A DNA stretch of 45,243 bases from Rufibacter ruber (GCF_001647275.1 NZ_LRMM01000036.1:1-45243), one strand, 5' to 3'. Counted from the stretch's first letter, positions 1 through 7,870 are shown. Program-made: numbers and translations. The notes: a model not told the origin generated them from the letters alone.

Positions 1-85
1 CGCCTAACCCCATAGAGTGGGCACTTATCTTCCAGAACTGGTTAATGAACAGCGTGGCGTAGACCGTGGCAGTAATCAGCCCCAT
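1..85 (-). pseudogene. Possible 5'-truncated membrane protein (PAP2-like), runs off window
   Basis: On the minus strand an open frame enters from the left edge. From the only Met (codon at 85-83) it reads as one hydrophobic helix followed by a WKISAHSMGLG motif. That motif resembles the membrane-embedded KIS-H-xGxGG signature of PAP2-like proteins in Bacteroidota. About 100 residues normally precede this motif, but here the frame runs straight into an inverted repeat at 99-130 and a stop near 180. I infer a gene that has lost its 5' end, or a short unrelated ORF. The assignment rests on one motif and the gene is cut by the window, so confidence is low. Confidence 0.3.
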
Positions 86-98
86 GACCACAAAGAAG

Positions 99-130
99 AG
101 CTGTTTTGGGAAAAACAGCCCTAAAACGCA
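99..130. repeat. Inverted-repeat hairpin, GTTTTnGGSCTG family, partial copy
   Basis: A half-degenerate copy of the dispersed hairpin. The left half is CTGTTTTGGG and the right half reads AAAACAGCCCTAAAACGC. It lies directly at the 5' end of the putative gene remnant on the left edge and downstream (minus sense) of the hsp20 stop at 192. Confidence 0.6.
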
Positions 131-191
131 ACGGTGAGGAATTGCAAAGTTCCTGCAATAAAAAATACAGGAAAGAGAGCGGGCCTAACCG

Positions 192-635
192 TTAGGCAAC
201 GGCAATCTCTTTTCTGGCCAGGTCAATGGCTTCCTTCTTTTTAGGGAGGTGAAGAGACAGGATTCCTTCTTTGTACTGGGCATCTATGGCGTCTGCGTTC
301 ACAGAAGTGGGCAGTTCAAAGGAGCGGGAGAAGGAGTCATAGGTGAACTCCTGGCGGGTATAGTTTTCCTTCTCCTCTTTCTTCTCCTCCTTGCGCGCTG
401 CTGAGACGGTTAAAACATTGTTGCTGAGTTCAACCCTGAAGTCTTTTTTCTCCATGCCCGGTACTGCCAGGGCTATCTCGTAGCTGTCGGCTTTTTCTTT
501 GATATTGGCCGAAGGGGTCTTTTTGGGTCCGGCAAACCAGGGAGACTGCCCAAAGAATTTGTCTACCTCTACCAGGTCTGTGAGAAGGGAGCGGAAAGGG
601 GTGAGTTCATGGGAGGTTTTAGGTAAGAGTGACAT
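192..635 (-). CDS. Small heat-shock protein, Hsp20/alpha-crystallin family
   Basis: 147 aa, the usual length for bacterial Hsp20. The alpha-crystallin domain spans about residues 40-135, with the typical start of a paired acidic/basic strand (IKEKADSYEIALAVPGM), a charged Glu/Lys loop around residues 78-92, and the late G-I/V-L motif (EGILSLHLPK). Such proteins are ATP-independent holdases that bind unfolding cytoplasmic proteins. It is the last gene of a minus-strand run (hypothetical, UspA, UspA, Hsp20) with short gaps (39 bp to the preceding usp), so co-transcription is likely. The neighbours suggest induction under stress such as oxygen limitation. A small palindrome (183-197) overlaps the stop codon. 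Confidence 0.93.
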   Translation of the reverse strand: MSLLPKTSHELTPFRSLLTDLVEVDKFFGQSPWFAGPKKTPSANIKEKADSYEIALAVPGMEKKDFRVELSNNVLTVSAARKEEKKEEKENYTRQEFTYDSFSRSFELPTSVNADAIDAQYKEGILSLHLPKKKEAIDLARKEIAVA

Positions 636-674
636 AGTTTTTATGGTTAAGGTGAAAGAATATGGGATTTGTTT

Positions 675-1520
675 TTATTTGTGATGGAGCACCAGCACGG
701 GGAGGTAGGTGTGGGTAGATTCGCTCTGGAGATAGGTTGGGGGAAAAAGGTGTTGCCATGAGTTGACAGGCTTGAACCCAACTACCAGCATGTCAGCTTT
801 CTGCTCCCGGCAGAACCGGCTGATCCCTTCCTCTACAAAGGGGCTGGTCTGCACATGGTAAGAAACATACTCATACTGTAACCGCCTGCCTGCGCGCTGT
901 AACTCTTCAAAGGCAAAGGCTTGGGCTTCCCTGTCTTCTTTTGGCAGCACGTGCAGCAGTTGAAGCTCTGCCCCAAACAGGCTTGCCAGTTTTAGCAGAA
1001 AAGCAGTATCAAAGCCAGAAAGCCCCTGTAAATCTACCGCCACCACAATTCTATGAAGGGGTTTGAAGTCTGTGTTAGCAGGAATATGCAAGACGGGGCA
1101 GGTGGTGTTTCTAATAAGGGAGGCAGCCATGGAATCAACAAAAATCTCCTTCAGGCCCTGAACCGGCTCATAGCCCAGCACTAACAAGTCTGCCCGCTCT
1201 TGTTGCGTAACATGGGCAATGGTGTCAGCCGCCTTGCCATACCCTATGCGGGTCTCATAGCTGATGGGGATTCCCCAGTCAGTGTTCTCCAGGTAGGTTT
1301 GAATGGCCTTCAGCTTGCCTAAGTGACGAACCTCTTCCCCGTGCAGGCTTTCTGGGGCCGCCTCTGTGTCAATGCTGAAATCTTCATAGGCGGGAGCCGG
1401 TTCATGAATAGAGTGGAACAGGATGATGCGGGAATCTAGGCGCTGGGCTATCTCATCAGCATACCGTATGGCGTTGATGGAGCAGGCTGAGTAGTCTGTG
1501 GGGCAGATGATTGTTTGCAT
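675..1520 (-). CDS. Tandem-domain universal stress protein (UspA)
   Basis: 281 aa made of two Usp folds in tandem, about residues 1-145 and 150-281. The start MQTIICPTDYSACSINAIRYA is the classic first strand and helix of UspA; here the conserved Asp is in CPTD. The first domain ends with the family strand CPVLHIPA and the second begins RIVVAVDL. The full ATP-binding pattern G-x2-G-x9-G-S/T is not intact in either half, so nucleotide binding is doubtful. It is a paralogue of the next upstream gene (1629-2471) and shares its architecture and the NAIRYA segment. Family proteins support survival under starvation, oxygen limitation or other stress. It is likely co-transcribed with hsp20. Confidence 0.92.
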   Translation of the reverse strand: MQTIICPTDYSACSINAIRYADEIAQRLDSRIILFHSIHEPAPAYEDFSIDTEAAPESLHGEEVRHLGKLKAIQTYLENTDWGIPISYETRIGYGKAADTIAHVTQQERADLLVLGYEPVQGLKEIFVDSMAASLIRNTTCPVLHIPANTDFKPLHRIVVAVDLQGLSGFDTAFLLKLASLFGAELQLLHVLPKEDREAQAFAFEELQRAGRRLQYEYVSYHVQTSPFVEEGISRFCREQKADMLVVGFKPVNSWQHLFPPTYLQSESTHTYLPVLVLHHK

Positions 1521-1628
1521 GGTCTTTAGGAGGTGAGGATGTTACATAGTAAAGATGGTATATTTAAGGGGCGTGCCAGATGATCTTCCGCAGTTCCAGA
1601 AATGAGAAATGTCATCTTTTGCAGAAGC

Positions 1629-2471
1629 TTAAAGCGTGTGGTGTACAACCAGGAGCGGGAGAAAAGTCTGGGCCGCAATCTGGCGGGTGTTGTCCTGGAG
1701 AAAAAGATGCTGCCAGAAGTTTTTGGTACGGTGGCCAATGACCACCAGGTCAGCCTTCTGCTGAAAACAGAACTGGTGAATTCCCTCTTCAATCTCCGGG
1801 TGCACCTCAAGGTGGGTAGAAACTTTGTTGTAGGGGAGCCGCTTGAGTAAAAGCCCTAGGCCGGCCTGGGCGCGTTGCCGGTCAGTAAAAGTATCTTCCT
1901 CTAAGATGTGAAGCAGCTGCAGTTCAGCGTTGAAGAGTTTGGCAATCTGGCAGACCAGGCTCAAGTCTGTAAAAGACTCACCTTTCAGGTCTGTGGCGAA
2001 CACAATTCTGTTCAGGTACTTGAAGGAAGCATGTGGCGGTACCACCAGCACGGGGCAGGGCGCTTCATGAATGATTCTGGCGGTGAGGGAGTAGCCAAAC
2101 ACTTCCTGAAACCCCTCATGCCCAATGACCAGCAAATCTACGTGCTCTTTCCGGAGGGTGTGCACCATGGAGTCCAGCGTATGGCCGTAGCTGAGCTGGC
2201 ACTCAACAGAAACCCCGCTGTTGAACGGCGACTCCCGCTGCGCCTCTGCCAGGGCCTCCAGTTTCTGCTGCTGCCCTTCCCTGTAAACCGGGTCTTGTAC
2301 GGCCTCTACCAGCGGCGCGGTACCAAAAGGGGCCAGGTCCATGAGCACGGGTTCATAGATGTTGTGGTATAAGATCAACCGGGCGCCCATAGGCTGCCCC
2401 AGGGCGGCTGCGTAGCGAATGGCGTTTTCTGAACACGCTGTAAAATCTGTTGGGCATAGAATAGTCTCCAT
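1629..2471 (-). CDS. Tandem-domain universal stress protein (UspA), paralogue
   Basis: 280 aa with two Usp domains. The N-terminus METILCPTDFTACSENAIRY is nearly parallel to that of the neighbouring Usp at 675-1520. Domain 1 closes with CPVLVVPP and domain 2 opens with RIVFATDL, then ends with LPLLVVHH. The spacing of Gly residues after the IGHEG loop departs from the canonical ATP-binding motif. The two genes probably arose by an old tandem duplication, since similarity is clear at the ends but not high inside. The gap to the next usp is 108 bp and to the upstream hypothetical gene is 59 bp, all on one strand, so a single stress operon is likely. Confidence 0.92.
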   Translation of the reverse strand: METILCPTDFTACSENAIRYAAALGQPMGARLILYHNIYEPVLMDLAPFGTAPLVEAVQDPVYREGQQQKLEALAEAQRESPFNSGVSVECQLSYGHTLDSMVHTLRKEHVDLLVIGHEGFQEVFGYSLTARIIHEAPCPVLVVPPHASFKYLNRIVFATDLKGESFTDLSLVCQIAKLFNAELQLLHILEEDTFTDRQRAQAGLGLLLKRLPYNKVSTHLEVHPEIEEGIHQFCFQQKADLVVIGHRTKNFWQHLFLQDNTRQIAAQTFLPLLVVHHTL

Positions 2472-2530
2472 GGGTGAGGGGGTTATTTTAGATAGAACAT
2501 GAAAGAAAGACTGGCTGGCCGTACCGGTAC

Positions 2531-2944
2531 CTACAGGTACTGCTCGGCAAACTGGAACAGCTCCTGGCGGTACTGCCTGTAGTCAAGCGCAAAGGCGGCC
2601 AGTTGCTCTTTCTGCTTCTGGTGCTGCTCCCGGTATGGCTGGTCCTGGAAGGAACTGTCTTCCCTGCCAAGCTTTTGCAGGTAGTTTTCATGCAGCCTGA
2701 CGTCATGTGCGAACCGGTCAAGCAGCTCTCCCTGAAAATAGGTGATGAGGTGCTGAAAATGGTCAATCTGCTTTTTGTCTTCTACAGCATGGGCCTTGGG
2801 GGCAATGCTCTCCAGTAGCTTTTGGAAGAAGCTGAACTCATTTCTCCAGAGTTCAATCTCCTGTACCCAGTTCTTGCTTTCCTGGTGCAGGTGGGAGATG
2901 CTGGTCTCCAGCAAGGCGGGTGTGGGTTGATGAACAGTTTCCAT
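2531..2944 (-). CDS. Hypothetical helical protein at head of the stress operon
   Basis: 137 aa, soluble, without signal peptide or membrane segment. It is rich in Gln, Glu, Leu and His and is predicted to be almost all helix, with long amphipathic stretches (for example around residues 20-45 and 100-135). Repeated His residues (in SHLHQES, HFQHL, RLHENYL) recall helical-bundle proteins such as hemerythrin-like or DUF-type stress proteins. I cannot align it confidently with either, so no function is given. It is the first gene of the minus-strand Usp/Hsp20 run. Its start lies 292 bp from the divergent PAS kinase, so its promoter is in that shared spacer. Confidence 0.75.
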   Translation of the reverse strand: METVHQPTPALLETSISHLHQESKNWVQEIELWRNEFSFFQKLLESIAPKAHAVEDKKQIDHFQHLITYFQGELLDRFAHDVRLHENYLQKLGREDSSFQDQPYREQHQKQKEQLAAFALDYRQYRQELFQFAEQYL

Positions 2945-3115
2945 TTGTCTCTCAGGTTTTTGCGGTGAACGGTTTAGAATAGTGGTTCAAATTTTTTCAA
3001 TTTATCAGCTTAAGTCAATGACAATCATCACCTTTGGAGGTGATGCCGGTCATCTGGCACTGGGGCTGTGCCCCGTGCTTCGTCTCTGTGTTTTTTAGAT
3101 GGTTTTTCTAACGGT

Positions 3116-3161
3116 GCTGCGTTTTAGGCCTGTTTTTCTGAAAACAGGCCTAAAACGCAGC
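3116..3161. repeat. Perfect inverted repeat, GTTTTnGGSCTG hairpin family
   Basis: The 21-bp arms are perfectly complementary around a TCTG loop, with core GTTTTAGGCCTGTTTT. The pairing continues beyond the core into flanking GCTGC/GCAGC. It is located between divergent promoters, so here it would block read-through towards the kinase gene or serve another role. Confidence 0.9.
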
Positions 3162-3190
3162 TGTCAATGCCTGTAATTGAGGAACCCGCA

Positions 3191-3221
3191 TTGACAGATG
3201 CCGTTCAATTAGCTACTTTTA
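3191..3221 (+). promoter_or_regulatory. Candidate Bacteroidetes-type promoter for the PAS kinase
   Basis: TTG at 3191-3193 and TACTTTTA at 3214-3221 are separated by 20 bp. This fits the known Bacteroidetes primary-sigma pattern TTTG-N19-21-TAnnTTTG with one mismatch in the -7 box. Transcription would begin near 3228, leaving a very short leader before the TTG start at 3237. Confidence 0.4.
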
Positions 3222-3236
3222 GACTGCCATTTATTT

Positions 3237-4781
3237 TTGCCTTTGGAACCACTACCACACCCTCAGAACCTGGATGACCAGATTCGGCTGAAAGCCATCA
3301 TTGACACGGCCATTGACGGTATCATCACCATAGATGCCAGAGGTATCATTGAAACCGTGAATCCGGCGGCGGCCCGCATCTTTGGGTATTTGCCAGAGGA
3401 GGTCATTGGCCAGAACATCAGCATGCTCATGCCAGAGCCTGATAAGAGCCGGCATGACCAGTACATGGTCAACTACTATAAAACCGGCGAAGGGCAGATC
3501 ATTGGCAAAGGCCGTGAGGTGGTGGGGCAGCGCAAAGACGGCTCCGTTTTTCCGTTTCTGCTGAGTATTAGTGAGGCACGGCTGAAAGACAAAGTCATTT
3601 TCACGGGCATTGTGCATGACATCTCGCAGCAGAAGAAGGCAGAGCGGGCCCAGCGGGAGAGCGAGAACAAGATTAACTCTATTATTGAGGCGGCGGTAGA
3701 CGGCATTATCACCATAGACCCCCGCGGCATCATGGAAATGGTAAACCCCTCGGCGGCCAGGTTGTTTGGCTATGAAGCCCAGGAACTGCTGGGCCAGAAC
3801 ATCAGTATGCTCATGCCAGAGCCAGACCACAGCCGCCATGATGCCTACATGGACCACTACCACCGCACCGGCCAAAAGAAGATCATTGGCATAGGCCGTG
3901 AGGTCTCCGGCCTGAAAAAAGACGGGACGGTGTTCCCTTTATACCTGAGCATAAGCGAGGTGCAGCTGGAAGACCGCAAGGTGTACACCGGCTTTATTCA
4001 TGACATCACCCACCAGAAGATGAGTGAAGAGCGGCTACGGCGCTACGCCGCCGAGCTGGAGCGCAGCAACGGGGAGCTGCAGGACTTTGCCTACGTCTCT
4101 TCGCATGACCTGCAGGAGCCGCTCAGAAAGATACAGGCGTTTGGTGACCGGCTCAAGAACAAGGAGAAAGACCACCTGAGTGCGCAGGGGCAGGACTACA
4201 TAGACCGCATGCTCAATGCGGCCGTGAGAATGCAGAACCTCATCAATGACCTGCTTACCTTCTCCCGCGTCACCACCAAATCTAAACCGTTTGAGAAGGT
4301 GAACCTAGACGTGATCTTACAGGAGGTGCTGTCTGACCTGGAAATCACCATTGAGAAAACCGGCACCGTGATTGAACGCACGCCCCTGCCCGTTATTGAG
4401 GCGGAGCCCACCCAGATACGCCAGCTCTTCCAGAACCTGATCAGCAATGCCATCAAGTTCCGGAGGGAAGAGGCCACCCCGGTCATCAAAATCACCTCCC
4501 GCCTGGTGCAGCGCCGGGCGCACCTAACCTCCACCCCCGGTGATGAGCACGTGGAGATCTCTATTGAAGACAACGGCATAGGCTTTGACGAGAAGTACCT
4601 GGACCGGATTTTCAATATCTTTCAGCGGCTGGAGGGGCAGAAATATGAAGGCTCTGGCATTGGCCTGGCTATCTGCCGTAAGATAGCCACCCGCCATGGC
4701 GGTGACATCACCGCCCAAAGCAAACAAGGGGTTGGCACCAGATTTATTATTACCTTAGCCACCAAACACCTGCAAGAATAG
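3237..4781 (+). CDS. FixL-like sensor histidine kinase with two probable haem PAS domains
   Basis: 514 aa, soluble, with no membrane segment. PAS1 is at about residues 18-130, PAS2 at 145-258, the dimerisation/phosphoacceptor domain at 270-345 (His290 in SSHDLQEPLR), and the HATPase at 390-510 (N-box FQNLISNAIKF, G1 DNGIGF, G2 GSGIGLAIC). Both PAS domains match rhizobial FixL. Each has LMPEPDxSRHD, where the His (73 and 201) aligns with the haem ligand His200 of Bradyrhizobium FixL. Each also has IIGxGRxVxG, where Arg93 and Arg221 align with the distal Arg220, with the same 20-residue spacing. I infer oxygen or other diatomic gas sensing. The frame has no early ATG; TTG at 3237 is the best start. 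The receiver gene follows after 13 bp. Confidence 0.88.
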   Translation: MPLEPLPHPQNLDDQIRLKAIIDTAIDGIITIDARGIIETVNPAAARIFGYLPEEVIGQNISMLMPEPDKSRHDQYMVNYYKTGEGQIIGKGREVVGQRKDGSVFPFLLSISEARLKDKVIFTGIVHDISQQKKAERAQRESENKINSIIEAAVDGIITIDPRGIMEMVNPSAARLFGYEAQELLGQNISMLMPEPDHSRHDAYMDHYHRTGQKKIIGIGREVSGLKKDGTVFPLYLSISEVQLEDRKVYTGFIHDITHQKMSEERLRRYAAELERSNGELQDFAYVSSHDLQEPLRKIQAFGDRLKNKEKDHLSAQGQDYIDRMLNAAVRMQNLINDLLTFSRVTTKSKPFEKVNLDVILQEVLSDLEITIEKTGTVIERTPLPVIEAEPTQIRQLFQNLISNAIKFRREEATPVIKITSRLVQRRAHLTSTPGDEHVEISIEDNGIGFDEKYLDRIFNIFQRLEGQKYEGSGIGLAICRKIATRHGGDITAQSKQGVGTRFIITLATKHLQE

Positions 4782-4794
4782 ACATTCCTGTACA

Positions 4795-5244
4795 ATGAGC
4801 ATAAAGAAAAGAACAATTGTGATCCTGATTGCCGACGATGACGCCGAAGACCGTATGTTAGTCAAAGAGGCCCTGGAGGAAAACCGGCTGACAAACGAGA
4901 TTCAATTTGTAGAAAACGGCGAGGAACTGCTGGACTACCTGCACAACAAGGGGCGGTTCTCAGACAAAAACCAGTACCCTACCCCCGGCCTCATTCTCCT
5001 GGATCTGAACATGCCCAAGAAAGACGGCCGGGAAGCCCTGAAGGAAATCAAGTCTGACGAGCATCTGCGGGTGATTCCGGTGGTGGTATTGACCACGTCT
5101 AAAGCCGAAGAGGATATTCTGCGTACCTATGACCTGGGCGTAAGCTCCTTTATCACCAAACCCGTAACCTTTGCCGCCTTGGTAGACGTCATGAAGACCC
5201 TCACCAAGTATTGGTTTGAGATTGTAGAACTACCCAAACCCTAG
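4795..5244 (+). CDS. Single-domain response regulator (Rcp1-like CheY)
   Basis: 149 aa, one receiver domain and no output domain. The acidic pocket is Asp14-Asp16, the phosphoacceptor is Asp70 in LLDLNMPKKDG, followed by the switch Thr/Ser region (VLTTSKAEED) and Lys122 in TKP. The long insertion before the phosphorylation site (NKGRFSDKNQYPTPG) is typical of the Rcp1 family that partners with bacteriophytochrome and PAS kinases. It lies 13 bp after the FixL-like kinase, so it is the likely first phosphate acceptor. Without an output domain it probably relays phosphate or acts by protein contact. Confidence 0.9.
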   Translation: MSIKKRTIVILIADDDAEDRMLVKEALEENRLTNEIQFVENGEELLDYLHNKGRFSDKNQYPTPGLILLDLNMPKKDGREALKEIKSDEHLRVIPVVVLTTSKAEEDILRTYDLGVSSFITKPVTFAALVDVMKTLTKYWFEIVELPKP

Positions 5245-5319
5245 GTTTTCCTGTTTTGAAACGGGCGGCTGGCCTGCCTGTGAAGAACGTGAAGCCAGGG
5301 TTTTTACTTTCAGTTCAGG

Positions 5320-5361
5320 CTGTTTTGGGACTGTTTTGGCCAAAACAGCCCTAAAACGCAA
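5320..5361. repeat. Inverted-repeat hairpin, GTTTTnGGSCTG family
   Basis: The core CTGTTTTGG/CCAAAACAG is uninterrupted. The outer arms GTTTTGGGA versus CCCTAAAAC carry two mismatches. It sits between the receiver gene (ends 5244) and the REC-kinase gene (5410), so it may attenuate transcription inside the operon. Confidence 0.7.
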
Positions 5362-5409
5362 CTGCCGCCCCCGTAATGGGGGGCACCTTCTCCCTTCAAA
5401 TAGACCATC

Positions 5410-6642
5410 ATGCCAGATCAAACCAGAATTCTGTTGGTAGATGATGATGAAGATGACTATATCATCACCAGAGATATCATAGAAGATATTCAGGGCCGGA
5501 GCTACCACCTGGATTGGACCTCGTCTTTCACAGAGGCGCTGGACATTATCAAAGAGCAGCGGCATGATGTCTACCTGGTTGATTTTTTTCTGGGTGCCGA
5601 AAACGGACTGAATCTGATCACCCAGGCGGTCTCTGGCGGAAGCACCGCCCCCTTTATTTTGCTCACCGGCCAAACTGACCGCGAAACCGATGAAAAAGCC
5701 ATGCGCGCCGGGGCACTGGATTATCTGGTGAAGGGCACCTTCAACCCCTTTGACCTGGAACGCTCCATCCGGTACAGCATTGAGCACGCCAAAAGTCTGA
5801 ACGAGATCCAGAAACTGAATTCTGAGCTGGAACAGCGGGTAGAGGAGCGCACGCAGGAGCTGGCAGAGGCTATCCATAAACTGGAGAAGACCAACAAGAT
5901 CTTGTATGATGCCCAGCTGGAGATTGAGAAAGCCCTGCAGAAAGAGAAGGAGCTGAACGAACTCAAGTCCAGGTTTGTAACCACCGCCTCGCATGAGTTC
6001 AGAACACCGCTGAGCACTGTGCTGTCTTCGGCCTCTATCATTGCGCGCTATACTTCAGCAGAAGACAATGACAAACGGCTCAAGCACGTAGACCGCATCA
6101 AATCTGCGGTGCAGAACCTGACCACTATTCTCAATGACTTCCTGTCTATGAGCCGTATTGAGGAGGGCAAGGTGTACAACGTGCCCGCCCAGTTTGATCT
6201 GGTCAATTTCTCCCAGGAGGTGGTAGAAGACATGCAGGCCCTGGTGAAAGAGGGGCAGCGCATTGAGTACCGGCATGAGGGGGGGCAGCGCACGGTGGCG
6301 CTAGACAAACAGCTGTTCAAAAACATTCTGATCAACCTGCTTTCCAACGGGAGCAAGTACTCCGCTGAAGGCAAGACCATTCATTTCACAACCGCCATCT
6401 CTCCCGGCGCCGTCTCCATTACGGTGCGGGACGAAGGCATAGGAATTCCGGAGGCTGACCAGACACATTTGTTCACCCCGTTCTTCCGGGCGCACAACGC
6501 CACCAACATCCAGGGAACCGGTCTGGGGCTCAATATCGTAAAACGCTACGTAGAGGTCATGGAAGGTTCTATGGACTTCACCAGCGTCTTAGACGAAGGC
6601 ACTACCTTTACCATCACGTTCCCGCAAACTGCTGAGCTATGA
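5410..6642 (+). CDS. Receiver-histidine kinase fusion (REC-coiled coil-HisKA-HATPase)
   Basis: 410 aa. An N-terminal receiver spans residues 5-120 (acidic DDDEDD at 11-16, phosphoacceptor Asp58 in YLVDFF, Lys109 in LVKGT). A long coiled coil follows at about 125-188, then HisKA with His195 (TTASHEFRTPLS), and the HATPase domain with N-box (FKNILINLLSNGSKYS), DEGIGIPE and GTGLGLNIV. It has no sensing domain of its own, so it should act as a relay: phosphate on its receiver would tune its kinase activity. The ATG of the next gene overlaps its TGA (ATGA, 6639-6642), pointing to coupled translation with the REC-CRP regulator, its probable target. Confidence 0.9.
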   Translation: MPDQTRILLVDDDEDDYIITRDIIEDIQGRSYHLDWTSSFTEALDIIKEQRHDVYLVDFFLGAENGLNLITQAVSGGSTAPFILLTGQTDRETDEKAMRAGALDYLVKGTFNPFDLERSIRYSIEHAKSLNEIQKLNSELEQRVEERTQELAEAIHKLEKTNKILYDAQLEIEKALQKEKELNELKSRFVTTASHEFRTPLSTVLSSASIIARYTSAEDNDKRLKHVDRIKSAVQNLTTILNDFLSMSRIEEGKVYNVPAQFDLVNFSQEVVEDMQALVKEGQRIEYRHEGGQRTVALDKQLFKNILINLLSNGSKYSAEGKTIHFTTAISPGAVSITVRDEGIGIPEADQTHLFTPFFRAHNATNIQGTGLGLNIVKRYVEVMEGSMDFTSVLDEGTTFTITFPQTAEL

Positions 6643-7706
6643 AAAAAATACTGCTGATTGAAGACAACCAGGAAATCAGGGAGAACACGGCTGAGATCCT
6701 CACCCTGGCCAATTATGAGGTGGTAGAGGCCGAAAACGGAAAGGTGGGCGTTGACCTGGCCCGCAAGGAGCAGCCAGACCTCATCATCTGTGACATCATG
6801 ATGCCTCAGCTAGACGGCTATGGGGTGCTGCACCTGCTGAGCAAAAGCCCTGAGACCTCCAGCATTCCGTTTGTGTTCCTCACCGCCAAGTCTGAGAAAG
6901 AAGATTTCAGGAAGGGCATGAAACTGGGGGCCGATGATTACCTGATCAAGCCCTTTGATGACCTGGAGCTGCTGGATGCCGTAGAAATGCGCCTCCGGAA
7001 GAACGAGATCCTCAAAGCCGAATTCCAGAAGAACGTGGAGGGGCTTGACAACTTTATACAGGAGGCCAAAGGCTATGAAGACCTTAATAAACTTATCAGT
7101 GACGAGCGCAGAATCACCGTCTATAAGAAAAAACACAACCTCTTTCTGGAGGGCAAGTACCCCAACGCGCTGTATTTCCTGAGCAAAGGCAAGGTAAAAA
7201 CCTACAAGGTGAATGAAGACGGCCGCGAGTACATTACCAACCTCTACAAAGACGGCGATTTCATTGGCTATCTGGACCTGCTGGAAGAAAACGCGTACCG
7301 CGAATCGGCCATGGCCATGGAAGACGCGGAGGTCTACCTGATACCCAAAGAAGACTTCTTCACGCTCCTGCACCAGAACCGGGACGTAGCCAACAAGTTC
7401 ATCAAGATTCTCTCAGACAACCTGGCAGACCGGGAAGACCGTCTCTTAAAGTTAGCCTACAACAGCGTGCGCAAACGCGTGGCCGAGGCGCTGCTGCTGG
7501 TAGAGAAGCAGTACAAGCAGGAGGGCGTTGCCGCAGACACCACTGAGATGTCTATCTCCCGTGATGATTTGGCCAGTATTGTAGGGGCCTCCAAAGAAAC
7601 GGTGATCCGCACGCTGGCTGATTTCAAAGACGAGAAACTGATTGACACCCGCGGCAGCAAGATCTTTATCCTGAATTCGCAGAAGCTCGCAAAAATGAGA
7701 AATTAA
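6639..7706 (+). CDS. REC-CRP/FNR fusion transcription regulator
   Basis: 355 aa. The receiver domain is at 1-122 (phosphoacceptor Asp52 in CDIMMPQLDG, Lys104 in LIKPFDD). A cyclic-nucleotide-type beta-barrel occupies about residues 150-260, a long dimerisation helix 255-295, and a CRP-type winged helix 300-350 with recognition helix ASKETVIRTLADF. No Cys cluster for a 4Fe-4S centre is visible, so it should not sense oxygen directly as FNR does; phosphorylation probably controls it. Its position after the FixL-like kinase parallels rhizobial FixL-FixJ-FixK, here with receiver and CRP joined in one protein. Likely targets are the divergent Usp/Hsp20 operon and its own operon, by inference. Confidence 0.92.
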   Translation: MKKILLIEDNQEIRENTAEILTLANYEVVEAENGKVGVDLARKEQPDLIICDIMMPQLDGYGVLHLLSKSPETSSIPFVFLTAKSEKEDFRKGMKLGADDYLIKPFDDLELLDAVEMRLRKNEILKAEFQKNVEGLDNFIQEAKGYEDLNKLISDERRITVYKKKHNLFLEGKYPNALYFLSKGKVKTYKVNEDGREYITNLYKDGDFIGYLDLLEENAYRESAMAMEDAEVYLIPKEDFFTLLHQNRDVANKFIKILSDNLADREDRLLKLAYNSVRKRVAEALLLVEKQYKQEGVAADTTEMSISRDDLASIVGASKETVIRTLADFKDEKLIDTRGSKIFILNSQKLAKMRN

Positions 7707-7736
7707 GGTCTGGGGTTGTCCCTTTTGTGATAGAGA

Positions 7737-7774
7737 TGTTTTTGGCTTGTTTTTCAGAAAACAGGCCGAAAACA
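7737..7774. repeat. Inverted-repeat hairpin after the regulator operon
   Basis: TGTTTTTGGCTTGTTTTT pairs with AAAACAGGCCGAAAACA, with a few wobble or mismatch positions. It starts 30 bp after the stop of the REC-CRP gene and is the likely transcription terminator of that operon. Confidence 0.7.
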
Positions 7775-7870
7775 GCTTTTTTACTTCTTTAGAGGAGTAG
7801 AAGCGGTCTAGCGTTTTTAATTCAGGTAATGGCACATGCGTGTGCTGGTGCCTTTAGTTTAAGTGAACCC

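Larger units (their letters stand above)
2945..3236. promoter_or_regulatory. Divergent control region between stress operon and PAS-kinase operon
   Basis: This 292-bp spacer separates the minus-strand Usp/Hsp20 operon from the plus-strand sensor operon. It holds a perfect 9-bp palindrome GTCAATGAC (3014-3022), and an 8-bp inverted repeat CATCACCT/AGGTGATG around a 4-nt centre (3026-3045). A wider TGAC...GTCA pair encloses that repeat. These are plausible binding sites for the REC-CRP/FNR protein encoded at 6639-7706, but that link is inferred. The spacer also contains a perfect dispersed hairpin (3116-3161) and a candidate promoter for the kinase (3191-3221). Confidence 0.5.

Noticed and set aside
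5230-5994. 254-codon open frame antisense to the REC-kinase
   Set aside because: It lies opposite a receiver and coiled-coil kinase with intact motifs and has no recognisable domain.
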